DNA of 64,000 nt from positions 1-64,000 of the forward strand of contig NZ_POSF01000005.1 of assembly GCF_004343605.1 (NCBI RefSeq), written 5' to 3'. Below the pieces are notes generated by a model. That model searched no databases, was not told where the DNA came from, and was given only the letters and a program-made list of their open reading frames with translations. A program made the translations under genes and the position numbers. Numbering within the stretch: the stretch's first letter is position 1; each line of letters starts with the position of its first letter. Positions 41,434 through 49,811 of this stretch are shown here, piece by piece. The DNA comes from Dehalobacter sp. 12DCB1. Lineage in GTDB: Bacteria > Bacillota > Desulfitobacteriia > Desulfitobacteriales > Syntrophobotulaceae.

Positions 41434-42401
41434 GTAGACAGTTTCGCAGTAACTTAGCTCAAACAATTGAAGCCTTTCTCGAGCAAAAACATACCCTGGG
41501 TTTCAAATATTGCGAAAATGAACGCTACCTCGCAAATTTTGATGCCATGTGTGCCGGGCAATTTCAAAATGAAACAACAATTACGCGTGAAATGGGTATG
41601 GCTTGGGCTGTTTCATTGCCAAATGAGAGCAGAGCTGGCCTAAGTAGGCGAATGAGTTCGGTCAGAGAGCTGGCAAAATATATCCTTCGGAACGGTGAAG
41701 AAGCATTTGTAATACCCACTGAATATGGCGCAGTACCAAGCCGGAAGCATATACCGCATATTTTCTCGCATGAGGAATTGCAGCTTTTGTTTACGACTGC
41801 TGACAGATGTTTTGAAAATGATAAATTCCCTTTATGTGCAATAGAGCCTTCGGTGCTGCTTAGACTGCTTTATGCCTGCGGGTTACGTCCCTATGAAGGA
41901 AGAACAATCTTACGTGAAAACATAGATTTAGATGATGGCACGATTTTCATTCCTGAATCAAAAAAGCTAAAGGATCGGGTTGTTATTATGGATAGCACTA
42001 TGCTGGATATTTGCCGCCGGTACGACGAGAAAGCAAAACTGATTGTCCCAGACAGTGCTTATTTTTTCCCTTCACATGGACGGACAAGCAAATGCCATGA
42101 TGGACATTGGCCTGCGCGGGTGTTGAACAGGTGCTTAATCAATGCGGGAATTACTGAATTCACCGGCAACAACCCAAGACCATATGATCTCAGGCACACT
42201 TTTGCTACGCGCACGTTGCTCCGCTGGATGCAGGAGGGATACGATCTCGATAGTTGTCTGCCATATTTAAGCGCATATATGGGGCATGAGAAATTTCAGC
42301 ACACACTATATTACATCCACCTTATCCCGGATTTTTTTCCTGAAATATTGCCGCGAGTGGCGTCAAAATTTGCTTCACTGATACCGGAGGTGAGTATATG
42401 A
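41430..42401 (+). CDS. RIT tyrosine recombinase B
   Basis: I chose ATG 41430 (GGGAGGAG six nt upstream; ATGA overlap), 323 aa. Catalytic residues are in CGLRPYEGRTIL, YDLRHTFATR and MGHEKFQHTLYYIH. It has the shortest N-terminal domain of the three. Its stop overlaps the next start. Confidence 0.9.
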   Translation: MSRQFRSNLAQTIEAFLEQKHTLGFKYCENERYLANFDAMCAGQFQNETTITREMGMAWAVSLPNESRAGLSRRMSSVRELAKYILRNGEEAFVIPTEYGAVPSRKHIPHIFSHEELQLLFTTADRCFENDKFPLCAIEPSVLLRLLYACGLRPYEGRTILRENIDLDDGTIFIPESKKLKDRVVIMDSTMLDICRRYDEKAKLIVPDSAYFFPSHGRTSKCHDGHWPARVLNRCLINAGITEFTGNNPRPYDLRHTFATRTLLRWMQEGYDLDSCLPYLSAYMGHEKFQHTLYYIHLIPDFFPEILPRVASKFASLIPEVSI

Positions 42402-43435
42402 AGCTAAAAAATGATTCGTTTTTCAAATCTTCCCGCGATTTTTTAACTGTCTACTTGCCTCGGCAGCGGAAAATGAGCCCAAACACGGTAAAATCCTATA
42501 AAGGGACATTGAACCAATTTGTTGATTATCTTGTGGAAATGAAGAATATCCCAATTCTTCAGATTACACTCGACGAATTGAACGCAGTTAATGTATCTGA
42601 TTACCTTGATTGGCTTCAGGAAAGTAAAAACGCTGCATCAACCACGAGAAACCAGAAGCTGATGGCACTCCGTTCATTTGCAAAATATTGCTCTGTTTCG
42701 GAAATCGCCAACGTTTATATTCGTATGGAGATATCCAATGTTCCCATCCAAAAGGTTCCCGGCAAAAAAGTGGAATTTCTTAGCGAGGATGCCATGCGAA
42801 CACTGCTGTCCATGCCAGATATGCATAATTTTTGGGGATTGCGAAATGGAATGCTAATGATTCTAATGTATGATACAGCTGCTCGATGCCAGGAAATCCT
42901 TGACATTAAGTTGAAAGACATCGTTTTTAAGCAGAAAGCACCATACGTTTATCTCACCGGCAAGGGAGAAAAGCTCCGATCCGTCCCTCTGATGGAAAAA
43001 ACGATCGATCATCTCAAGCGTTATATGCAATTCTTTCATCCAGATGAACTGAGCAGCCCGGAAGACTATCTTTTCTATACTGTCATTCATGGGAAAAGAA
43101 ATCCGATGTCTCCCGATACCGTTTCCCGAGTTGTGCATAAATATGGACTGCTCGCAAAAAAGGGAAACCCGAATGTGCCTGAAAAAATACATCCACATAT
43201 GTTTAGGCACACCAGAGCAATCCATCTTTACCGGTCTGGAGTTCCGTTGCCGCTTCTGTCCGAATATCTCGGGCATTCCCAGATGACAACAACAAGCATC
43301 TATGCATATGCCAGTATGGAAATGAAGGCTGAGGCCATAAGCAAGGCCAACAACCCGAACAATACGCCCAATACAGAAAAAACATTGTGGGAGGGGGATG
43401 CGGAAATGATCAAGCAGCTATACTGCCTCAAGTAA
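42398..43435 (+). CDS. RIT tyrosine recombinase C
   Basis: The 345-aa recombinase starts at ATG 42398 in a four-base overlap. It has a clear Phage_int_SAM N-domain (FLTVYLPRQRKMSPNTVKSY) and catalytic motifs TAARCQEIL, HMFRHTRAIHLY and LGHSQMTTTSIYAY. A hairpin follows before the right inverted repeat. Confidence 0.9.
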   Translation: MKLKNDSFFKSSRDFLTVYLPRQRKMSPNTVKSYKGTLNQFVDYLVEMKNIPILQITLDELNAVNVSDYLDWLQESKNAASTTRNQKLMALRSFAKYCSVSEIANVYIRMEISNVPIQKVPGKKVEFLSEDAMRTLLSMPDMHNFWGLRNGMLMILMYDTAARCQEILDIKLKDIVFKQKAPYVYLTGKGEKLRSVPLMEKTIDHLKRYMQFFHPDELSSPEDYLFYTVIHGKRNPMSPDTVSRVVHKYGLLAKKGNPNVPEKIHPHMFRHTRAIHLYRSGVPLPLLSEYLGHSQMTTTSIYAYASMEMKAEAISKANNPNNTPNTEKTLWEGDAEMIKQLYCLK

Positions 43436-43449
43436 CAAAAATACTTATC

Positions 43450-43484
43450 CCGAAGAATATCGCCAAAACGGCGGTGTTCTTCGG
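43450..43484 (+). terminator. Hairpin after the RIT recombinase genes
   Basis: CCGAAGAA/TTCTTCGG with an inner CGCC/GGCG stem. No T-run follows, so termination may be incomplete. Confidence 0.55.
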
Positions 43485-43493
43485 ATTCAAAAG

Positions 43494-43524
43494 AAAAAGG
43501 AGGATAACTAAATATGCGGAATAA
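43494..43524 (-). repeat. RIT right inverted repeat, with ribosome binding site and ATG
   Basis: Perfect complement of 40044-40074. Read on the plus strand it contains AAAGGAGG (43496-43503) and ATG (43514-43516) in frame with the 3' half of the methyltransferase. Confidence 0.92.
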
Positions 43525-44251
43525 CGATCAGGGCGGCAAACGGATCGATTTGAGCCATGGTGTCAGCGGGACTCTCCGAGCAGATGAGCGAGGGCACCAG
43601 CCGCTGATCATGGCAACACAGCAGGGCGGCGCGGAAATCGGCGTGGGCGTCTGCCCGGCGATCACCGCCGCAGCGGGAATGAGCGGTAACAACCAGCCCG
43701 TGCTGTTTGAAAATCATGGGATCGACAGCCGCTACACCGGCCCCCATGAGGTAGCCCCCACCATGTCGGCCCGATACGGCACAGGCGGAAACAACGTACC
43801 TCTGGTAGCCGGAGAACCGGACAGCTTCTGCATTGCCGGAAACATCATCGACCGCGAAGTGCAGAACGGCGGAAACGGTATTGGGTGTCAGCCGGACATC
43901 AGTTATACCCTCAATACCGCCGACCGGCACGCTGTGTTCAGCCGGCAGCGAAGCGACGTATTTCGGAAAAACGAAGTGGTCAGCACGCAGACTGTTCATC
44001 AAGGCAAGGATGCGACCGACCTCGTGGCCGCGCCGATCATAACATGGCTGAAAAAACTTATCCGGCGCCTCACCCCGCTGGAATGCGAAAGGCTTCAGGG
44101 CTTTCCTGATCACTGGACGGATATACCCGGCGCCTCGGACAGCGCACGGTATAAGGCGCTTGGAAACTCAGTGGCGATCCCCTGCGTGGACTTTGTCCTG
44201 CGGGGCGTCGCTTATTTTTTACGCAAAATTGAAAAGGAGGTAAACAACTGA
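43514..44251 (+). CDS. C5-cytosine methyltransferase, C-terminal half (split)
   Basis: The 245-aa frame begins with an ATG supplied by the RIT right repeat (MRN) and at once joins host codons NDQGGKRIDLSHG. It holds the end of the variable region, motif IX-like LTPLECERLQGFPDHWT and motif X GNSVAIPCVDFVL. With the N-terminal half it makes up a full enzyme. Whether the two chains assemble is untested. Its stop overlaps the next gene. Confidence 0.85.
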   Translation: MRNNDQGGKRIDLSHGVSGTLRADERGHQPLIMATQQGGAEIGVGVCPAITAAAGMSGNNQPVLFENHGIDSRYTGPHEVAPTMSARYGTGGNNVPLVAGEPDSFCIAGNIIDREVQNGGNGIGCQPDISYTLNTADRHAVFSRQRSDVFRKNEVVSTQTVHQGKDATDLVAAPIITWLKKLIRRLTPLECERLQGFPDHWTDIPGASDSARYKALGNSVAIPCVDFVLRGVAYFLRKIEKEVNN

Positions 44252-44814
44252 TGGGATGCTGGGGAATTACCGCTTTTGAATCGGATGACGGATTGGACGC
44301 GGTTAACTTTTTCAGAGGAAATCTGCCGGAGGACGGGAAACTGGAGCTTGGGAAAATGATTGAAGCCATGCAGAAAGATGAGGGGTATGTGCCTGACGTT
44401 ACTGACGGCTATTCCCACACCGGCCCTATGGCATTTGCTGAAATCGCGGTGAAATTCCTCGACCAAGACATCGGCGATCTGGACTATAACGAGGAATGGG
44501 CGGCAAACGATAATAAGTTTAACACCGTGACATCTTTCACCGCAACCAAGGAATCCATCCGGTGGCTCAGGGACTATATCTACGAAACGCTCAAATGCGC
44601 CAAAGAAAATGCGGAGCTCATAGCAAAACAAGGAGTGCATGAGTGGGATCGGTGGGGCGGCTGGTTTGAAGAAAAGAACTGGCACGACTGGCAAAACCAT
44701 ATGTCAATGCTCGTCAACCGCATGGACTCACTCCTTGCTTCTCCGGAGAGTCAAATCGAACTGCTCCATCCACAGGAGCAGGCAAACGGCCCCGTCATGG
44801 AGCTTAACCAATAA
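44251..44814 (+). CDS. DUF4259-domain protein
   Basis: The 187-aa protein starts MGCWGITAFESDDGLDAVNF, the signature of DUF4259, and is soluble and helical. ATG overlaps the methyltransferase stop and follows AAAGGAGG. It ends QANGPVMELNQ after a Gln/Glu linker, possibly a drifted form of the shared tail. Function unknown. Confidence 0.75.
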   Translation: MGCWGITAFESDDGLDAVNFFRGNLPEDGKLELGKMIEAMQKDEGYVPDVTDGYSHTGPMAFAEIAVKFLDQDIGDLDYNEEWAANDNKFNTVTSFTATKESIRWLRDYIYETLKCAKENAELIAKQGVHEWDRWGGWFEEKNWHDWQNHMSMLVNRMDSLLASPESQIELLHPQEQANGPVMELNQ

Positions 44815-44833
44815 AACACAGGAGGAATCAGCA

Positions 44834-45091
44834 ATGTATATGTACCCCGACAACCTGAAAGCGAAAGCCACCCTGTGGCTGTGGGAACTGCGGGACATCG
44901 GCATCATCGGCGTCGGACTTTTAATCTCTGTATTTGCGCTGGCGCAGCTCCGGTTCCTGCCGCCCATCGTCCTAACGGCGCTCTACGCCTTTTTATCCAT
45001 ACGCTTCGAGGATACCAGTATCCTCGATTTTATCCGATACGCTTTCGGGTTCTTCATCGGACGCCAGCAAATTTATCAATGGAGGGCCTGA
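44834..45091 (+). CDS. VirB3/PrgI-like small T4SS membrane protein
   Basis: The 85-aa protein (MYMYPDNLKAKATLWLWELR at the start) has two membrane helices (residues about 24-44 and 46-58) and the order and size of VirB3/PrgI-type proteins that act with VirB4. It is followed by the TraC-like and VirB4 genes in related elements, as here after the insertions. Confidence 0.72.
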   Translation: MYMYPDNLKAKATLWLWELRDIGIIGVGLLISVFALAQLRFLPPIVLTALYAFLSIRFEDTSILDFIRYAFGFFIGRQQIYQWRA

Positions 45092-45264
45092 AAACGGGAT
45101 TTGTAGTTTGAGATACCGGAAGTCTCAAGGCGGAGGCAGCCGATTCCCATTAGCACAATTATGTTTCATTTCTTTAACATTCATTGTTAGTGTTGGTAAT
45201 AGCTATTGCCCATACATTTCAATATACTTGGCTTACAAAACACAGTAGGAAAGGAGAAAAGAAA

Positions 45265-45693
45265 ATGTCGGAAATGCGCGGAATCACCGTCCAGGTACCG
45301 GCAGACCTGCACGGCAAGGTAAAGGCAGAGCAGGAACTGCTGAAGCAGACGATGAGCCAATACATCCAAATGGTACTCGAAGAACACTTCAATCCAAAAC
45401 AAAATGAGAAAGGCGGAACAGATATGAACGGTAACAACAGAACCCTGGCATTTCAGGTGTCGGAGGAACTCTTTCAGCGGGTAAAGGCATACCTCGCCAA
45501 GCATCCGAAGCTCAGTCAGAAAGATTTTATTGTCGATCTGATCGAGCAGGAATTGGACAGGTTTGAGAAACAGGAGGCGCGGCCGGAACATCCCGACATT
45601 GATGGAACTGCCGATAAAAGCAGCTCGGAGGATGGCGTGGGCGGCAGCGTCACCCCCGAAAATCCCCCAAACAATGGAGATGCCGCTGAATAA
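45265..45693 (+). CDS. Tandem ribbon-helix-helix-type protein
   Basis: The 142-aa protein starts at ATG 45265 after AAAGGAGA. It contains two ribbon-helix-helix-like units: GITVQVPADLHGKVKAEQEL with QTMSQYIQMVLEEHF, and LAFQVSEELFQRVKAYLAKH with LSQKDFIVDLIEQEL. The rest is a disordered acidic tail. It may bind DNA as regulator or relaxosome accessory. A terminator follows. Confidence 0.72.
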   Translation: MSEMRGITVQVPADLHGKVKAEQELLKQTMSQYIQMVLEEHFNPKQNEKGGTDMNGNNRTLAFQVSEELFQRVKAYLAKHPKLSQKDFIVDLIEQELDRFEKQEARPEHPDIDGTADKSSSEDGVGGSVTPENPPNNGDAAE

Positions 45694-45702
45694 AATCGGG
45701 TG

Positions 45703-45740
45703 AAGGCCCCGCAGAAACAAAACCTGCGGGGCCTAACTTT
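45703..45740 (+). terminator. rho-independent terminator
   Basis: AGGCCCCGCAG pairs with CTGCGGGGCCT, followed by AACTTT. Confidence 0.85.
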
Positions 45741-45789
45741 GTCCAAAGAAGCTGAAAGCAAATGCATTCTTTTATGGAGGACTTGCTAT

Positions 45790-46377
45790 ATGAGCAGAAA
45801 AGAAAAACAGGCGGCAAAGGAAAAAGCCTCTACCCGCCAGCTTATAGGCATCACCGGCATCACCGATTACAGTCTTGTGACCGGTCACGGCAGGCTGGTG
45901 TTTTTTATGATCAAACCGACAAATATCAGCGTCCTGTCTGACGCCAGCGTCGGAGCGCGGATCTATGCCTTAATGAATGTCCTCAAGGGTATCGCGGAGA
46001 TCGAGATGCTCTGCCTGAACTCACGGGAAAACTTTGAGGACAACAAGAGCTTTCTGCGCCAGCGCACGGAAGCTGAGCAGAACCCTGTCATCCGTAAACT
46101 GCTGCAGCAGGACGCGGCAAACCTGGACCGGATGCAGGTTCAGATGGCAACGGCGCGGGAATTTTTCATTATCATCCGTTTGCGGGAGGAAAAGGAGTCC
46201 GATGTTCTCCCGTATCTCTCCCGTATCGAAAAAAGCCTGAAGGATCAGGGATTTACCGCACGGCGGGCAAATGAAGCAGACATCAAGCGGTTGCTGGGCG
46301 TTTACTACGAGCAGAATGTGACCACCGAGCGGTTCGAGGATTTCGACGGGGAACGCTGGATCATCTTAAATGACTAA
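45790..46377 (+). CDS. TraC-like protein (VirB4 partner)
   Basis: The 195-aa soluble protein (STRQLIGITGITDYSLVTGH, then RLVFFMIKPTNISVLSDASV) resembles the N-terminal TraC/VirB4-type domain that stands just before virB4 on Tn1549-like elements. It has no ATP-binding motif. It probably docks VirB4 to the channel. Start ATG 45790. Confidence 0.65.
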   Translation: MSRKEKQAAKEKASTRQLIGITGITDYSLVTGHGRLVFFMIKPTNISVLSDASVGARIYALMNVLKGIAEIEMLCLNSRENFEDNKSFLRQRTEAEQNPVIRKLLQQDAANLDRMQVQMATAREFFIIIRLREEKESDVLPYLSRIEKSLKDQGFTARRANEADIKRLLGVYYEQNVTTERFEDFDGERWIILND

Positions 46378-46445
46378 GCGGCCTGCGTGTTGCTTCTTCT
46401 CATAAAACAGGATACAATAATATGCTAAAGGAGGCGACGACGCGC

Positions 46446-46895
46446 ATGGATGCTGAGATCATGGCAATTGCGGAAACCATCATGAATACCGTGGATTGCG
46501 AAAAGATATATCTCTTCGGCTCTTTTGCTTATGGCGAGCCGCATAAAGACAGCGATCTGGATTTTTATGTGGTGCTTCCGGACGATTCCAACCTGCGACC
46601 AATAGAGGCGATGCGGAAAATCCACCGGAACCTGGGCAACGTAAAGCGGAAGATGCCGGTCGATGTTTTGGCCGCGCGGTCAAGCCGGTTCGCGGAAATG
46701 AGCGTGCTGCCAACAATGGAACGCCGTATCGCCAGAGAGGGGGTCGTGCTTTATGAACAGGGCGGAAAGTCAGAGAATGGTATGAGATCGCCGCGACCAA
46801 CCTGCGCACCGCAAAGCACCTGTTTGAAACCATACATCCCAAGCCGCTCGAAACTGTCTGCTACCATTGCCAACAGGCTGCTGAAAAAGCGTTAA
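46446..46895 (+). pseudogene. mntA: MNT-type nucleotidyltransferase with read-through 3' end
   Basis: I chose ATG 46446 (AAAGGAGG 12 nt upstream). The minimal nucleotidyltransferase motif FGSFAYGEPHKDSDLDFYVV near residue 25 has the GSx(n)DxD residues of MntA antitoxins, which AMPylate HEPN toxins. One extra A at 46776-46777 removes the natural stop (the protein should end GGKSEMV) and adds an out-of-family tail of about 40 residues. The core domain is intact. Confidence 0.75.
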
Positions 46896-46997
46896 GCGGC
46901 ATCCGCACTGAAAGAGGCGGAGCGGATTTATACATTCTGCTCCGATCTGATCCCCACGCTGCGACCCTCCGACCAGGAGCCAAAGCTATCTCTGTAA
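46753..46997 (+). pseudogene. HEPN-domain toxin remnant
   Basis: From ATG 46753 the frame is MNRAESQR, then broken by the same extra A. In the next frame it continues WYEIAATNLRTAKHLFETIH, then LETVCYHCQQAAEKAL, a clear HEPN start; the last part (LKEAERIYTFCSDLIPTLRP) is in a third frame after an internal deletion that removed the catalytic R-x(4-6)-H region. It is the dead toxin partner of the MNT protein. Confidence 0.72.
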
Positions 46998-47022
46998 CAC
47001 AATAAAACCGCATACCGATACG

Positions 47023-47055
47023 ATGCCCACTGTGATAGAACAGCGGGCATTTTTT
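47023..47055 (+). terminator. rho-independent terminator
   Basis: ATGCCC-CTGT pairs with ACAG-GGGCAT (one mismatch), followed by T6. Confidence 0.75.
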
Positions 47056-47157
47056 ATTCTTTATTTTGAATTTGGCCGGTAAGCAGGCGTACCGGCCGCT
47101 GCAATGGATTGCTGCCGTTCATGCCTCCTACCGGCTGATAACAGGAGGATGAATCCA

Positions 47158-47331
47158 TTGAGAGAAAACAGCAAAATAACAGGCACGGTTACCGCCGGGG
47201 ATGCCAAAATCAAGGATTTCCTCGACATGATCGCGCCGAGTATTATCAAATTTCAGACCGATTACTTTATTTGCGGCAACACCTTCCGCTGCGTGTGGGC
47301 CCTGCGGGAGTACCCTACCAGTTTGTTATAG
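47158..47331 (+). pseudogene. 5' stub of virB4, copy 1
   Basis: From TTG 47158 (ribosome binding site AGGAGG) it encodes MRENSKITGTVTAGD and IKDFLDMIAPSIIKF to VWALREYPT, matching the first ~53 residues of the intact VirB4 at 52954 but with clear nucleotide divergence. After Y-P-T it runs into foreign sequence and stops (SLL). It is an abandoned gene start left of the first cargo module. Confidence 0.88.
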
Positions 47332-47340
47332 ACGAAGAAA
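47325..47340 (+). repeat. Shared module junction, copy 1
   Basis: GTTATAGACGAAGAAA follows the virB4 stub by a few bases; 15 of 16 nt are the same as at 49791-49806, after the second stub. Confidence 0.8.
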
Positions 47341-47379
47341 TGACAGCAAAACGGGGTGCATATACAAACAAGGTAACAA

Positions 47380-47760
47380 CTAATTAAGGATTATATATAC
47401 GATAATTGCGATGATAAAGACCCAAATGCAGATGATCGGTATCGCATAACGCCATTTTTTCGGCTTGCCTTCGGACCACATGCCTTTTGCCTGTTCAAGA
47501 CATTCCTCCATAATATAGTCCGGTATAAGTTTAATAGCCCAGGTTATTAAAAGCGGAAGAATGATGATATCGTCAAGGTAACCGAGTACCGGGACGAAAT
47601 CAGGTATTATATCAATTGGCGATAAGGCATAGCCTACTGTTAGCGCCGCCACAATCTTTGCGGCAAGCGGTGTGTCCTTGCGCTTATATGCAAGGAACAG
47701 AGCAGCTATCTTACTTTTTAAGTCCCTGACTTTTTCTTTGATTTTCATATTCATAACCAC
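47380..47760 (-). CDS. DUF1232 (YkvA-like) membrane protein
   Basis: The 120-126-aa protein has the DUF1232 signature (DTPLAAKIVAALTVGYALSP, then IDIIPDFVPVLGYLDDIIIL) and a C-terminal membrane helix. The start may be GTG 47760 or an inner ATG. It is the last gene of a minus-strand chrB-MFS-DUF1232 unit. Function in the family is unclear. Confidence 0.8.
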   Translation of the reverse strand: MVMNMKIKEKVRDLKSKIAALFLAYKRKDTPLAAKIVAALTVGYALSPIDIIPDFVPVLGYLDDIIILPLLITWAIKLIPDYIMEECLEQAKGMWSEGKPKKWRYAIPIICIWVFIIAIIVYIILN

Positions 47761-47777
47761 CGTTCATCGGCTTCTAA

Positions 47778-48950
47778 CTAAATATTCAGTTTCCTCGGCT
47801 TGCTTCCAAGAATTATTTGGATGATGGCAGCGGAAGCAACTCCAAGGATGCCGCCGAACAAAAACGGGGCGCTGGAGTTGATATTATCCCACATTAAGCC
47901 CGCTATGATTGATGACAAGAGCAGGCCGATGCCCTGCAGCATGCCATAAAGGCCAAGCACGGTTCCCTTTAGTCCTGTTGGCGAGTTTTCCGCTATAAAA
48001 GCCCGCTCCGCGCCGCTGATAAACGCATTGTAAGCGCCGTAAGCAATAAACAACAGCACAATTGCCGGTTTTGACGATAAAAGCGCAAAGCCAAGATATA
48101 CAAATCCGTAAATCAGGTATCCGGGAACAAGGATTCTGCTCCTTCCAAATTTGTCGGACAGCTTACCTGACGGAATCGCGAGTATAGACGCCGAAACATT
48201 AAAAATCAGATAAAGCAAAATGACCTGCGACGCTGCAAAGCCTTGTTCCTGTGCTTTCAGCAGTAAAAATGTGTTTGATGAATTTCCGAGGCAGAAAACG
48301 AATATTACGGCGAGATATGTTTTCAGCTTTCCATCCAGCTTTAAACCTTTTAGGGTCAACTTCTCGCAGGGCACTTCACAACTTTTGTCTTCCCTGATTG
48401 CAAAAATGATCATGATTCCGATGACTGCCGGAATCATGGAAAACAGAAATGCCTTATGATACCCAAAATTGGTTGCAACAAATATGTAGGCAACCAGTGC
48501 GCCAAGTGACGAACCCGCCATATCAAGCATCTTATGTAGCCCAAAAGAACCTCCGAGCTTTTTCTTATCACTCGACTGTGCGACAAGTGCGTCACGCGGA
48601 GCGGTTCGAATACCCTTTCCGGTACGGTCAATGACTCTCGCCACTAAAACACCAAACCATGAGGTTGCGAGAATAAGGAATATCTTATAAATCACCGACG
48701 CTGAATATCCTGCAAAGGCAAGGCGTTTTTTGTTATGGTACACATCCCCAATATAACCGCTGAACACCTTTAGAAGCGAAGCTATGCTCTCGGCGCTTCC
48801 TTCGATGACTCCTACGATTGCTGGAGATGCCCCGAGAGTGGCTGTTAAAAAGAGCGGAACAAGCGGGTAAACCATTTCGGTGCTCATGTCCACAAACATG
48901 CTGACAAGCCCGATCAGAACAATATTGGATATAATCTTTTTCTTTTTCAT
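47778..48950 (-). CDS. MFS transporter
   Basis: The 390-aa protein has 12 predicted membrane helices and MFS signatures (DRTGKGIRTAPRDALVAQ; GKLSDKFGRSRILVPG between helices). Its start overlaps the chrB stop by four bases, so both are co-translated. With a ChrB-like regulator, a metal or oxyanion efflux role (chromate, arsenate) is possible but cannot be shown from sequence. Confidence 0.85.
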   Translation of the reverse strand: MKKKKIISNIVLIGLVSMFVDMSTEMVYPLVPLFLTATLGASPAIVGVIEGSAESIASLLKVFSGYIGDVYHNKKRLAFAGYSASVIYKIFLILATSWFGVLVARVIDRTGKGIRTAPRDALVAQSSDKKKLGGSFGLHKMLDMAGSSLGALVAYIFVATNFGYHKAFLFSMIPAVIGIMIIFAIREDKSCEVPCEKLTLKGLKLDGKLKTYLAVIFVFCLGNSSNTFLLLKAQEQGFAASQVILLYLIFNVSASILAIPSGKLSDKFGRSRILVPGYLIYGFVYLGFALLSSKPAIVLLFIAYGAYNAFISGAERAFIAENSPTGLKGTVLGLYGMLQGIGLLLSSIIAGLMWDNINSSAPFLFGGILGVASAAIIQIILGSKPRKLNI

Positions 48951-49495
48951 TTCAATCCCTCCGCTTTTTCGTTGAATTCATACACCTTGTCGCAGAAACC
49001 ATTCAAGGACTCCGCACATTTTGACAGCATTAACTTGGCTTTTTCTTGAAGCGGCGCGTCAAAAGAATCCCTTGTAGTAATTTTTTCATACCATTGTTTA
49101 AGCTTGTTGAGTTCTTCCTCAGTTTCCTCGATCTCAGCAAACGTAAAATTCTCTCTTGCTATTTCCTTGTCAATTTCCTTGAAAAATTCTTCGCATTGTT
49201 CAAGCAATTCTCCGTATTCCTCATCCCTGGCTGCGTTTAACTGTTCAATTATAATTTTTTTACCGTCCTCATCTACCGAGGATGTCATGACAAACGCCTC
49301 TCCACTATTCTGGAAAACCTCGCTCTTAATCTCATTCAACAAACTGTAATTTTCATCGCTTAAAGGTAATATCCACATTGACTGTTGGATACTGACAGCG
49401 CCGATTTTTTTCAGTTTTCTCCAGATGGACACACGCGCCCTTGACGGTTCTCTCGGCAGCGTATAATTGATTACAAGCCATTTGTTTTGTTCCAT
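48947..49495 (-). CDS. ChrB-like N-domain regulator
   Basis: The 182-aa protein starts WLVINYTLPREPSRARVSIW followed by RKLKKIGAVSIQQSMWILPL, the ChrB N-terminal domain found in chromate-resistance regulators. It is the first gene of the unit and probably represses it through the two palindromic sites in front. The C-terminal half is helical. Confidence 0.78.
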   Translation of the reverse strand: MEQNKWLVINYTLPREPSRARVSIWRKLKKIGAVSIQQSMWILPLSDENYSLLNEIKSEVFQNSGEAFVMTSSVDEDGKKIIIEQLNAARDEEYGELLEQCEEFFKEIDKEIARENFTFAEIEETEEELNKLKQWYEKITTRDSFDAPLQEKAKLMLSKCAESLNGFCDKVYEFNEKAEGLK

Positions 49496-49513
49496 AAAAT
49501 CATCCTCTTAAAT

Positions 49514-49559
49514 GTAATACTGGTTACTAAAATATATCATAAAGTAATACTGGTTACAA
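49514..49559 (-). promoter_or_regulatory. chrB promoter with two operator copies
   Basis: On the minus strand TTGTAA (49559-49554) and TATATT (49536-49531) are 17 nt apart. Two copies of GTAATACTGGTTAC (49514-49527 and 49544-49557), with GTAA/TTAC ends, lie exactly 30 bp apart, one over the -35 and one just downstream of the -10: an ideal arrangement for cooperative repression. Confidence 0.75.
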
Positions 49560-49574
49560 TACCAAAAATAAATT

Positions 49575-49604
49575 ATCGGTCTGATTTTTATCAGGCCGAT
49601 TTTT
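49575..49604 (+). terminator. rho-independent terminator
   Basis: ATCGG-CTGA pairs with TCAG-CCGAT, followed by T5, just before the second virB4 stub. Confidence 0.8.
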
Positions 49605-49632
49605 AATAAAGTTTTGAAAGGAGCGGATAACA

Positions 49633-49791
49633 ATGAAAATAAACCCCACTAAACTATCGTATGACGATAGCCATGTTCAGGAGTTTCTCGACATGATTTC
49701 ACCCTCGGTGGTCAAATTCAATACGGATCATTTCATCTGCGGCAACACCTACCGGTGCGTCTGGGCGCTTCGAGAATACCCGACATGGTAG
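49633..49791 (+). pseudogene. 5' stub of virB4, copy 2
   Basis: ATG 49633 (AAAGGAG) opens 52 codons: MKINPTKLSYDDSHVQEFLD to VWALREYPTW, then TAG. It matches VirB4 residues 1-50 and breaks after the same Y-P-T as copy 1. Nucleotide differences from copies 1 and 3 are many, so it is not a recent duplicate. Confidence 0.88.
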
Positions 49792-49806
49792 TTATAGACG
49801 ATGAAA
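49791..49806 (+). repeat. Shared module junction, copy 2
   Basis: GTTATAGACGATGAAA, one mismatch to copy 1 at 47325-47340. Confidence 0.8.
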
Positions 49807-49811
49807 AAGCA

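Larger units (their letters stand above)
40044..43524 (+). mobile_element. RIT element (recombinase in trio)
   Basis: 3481 bp bounded by perfect 31-bp inverted repeats and containing three overlapping tyrosine-recombinase genes of different length in one direction, the definition of RIT elements. It interrupts a C5-methyltransferase gene on the same strand. Host codons AAT-GAC-CA on the left reappear as AAC-GAT-CA on the right, so the flanks are an imperfect duplication. Confidence 0.92.
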
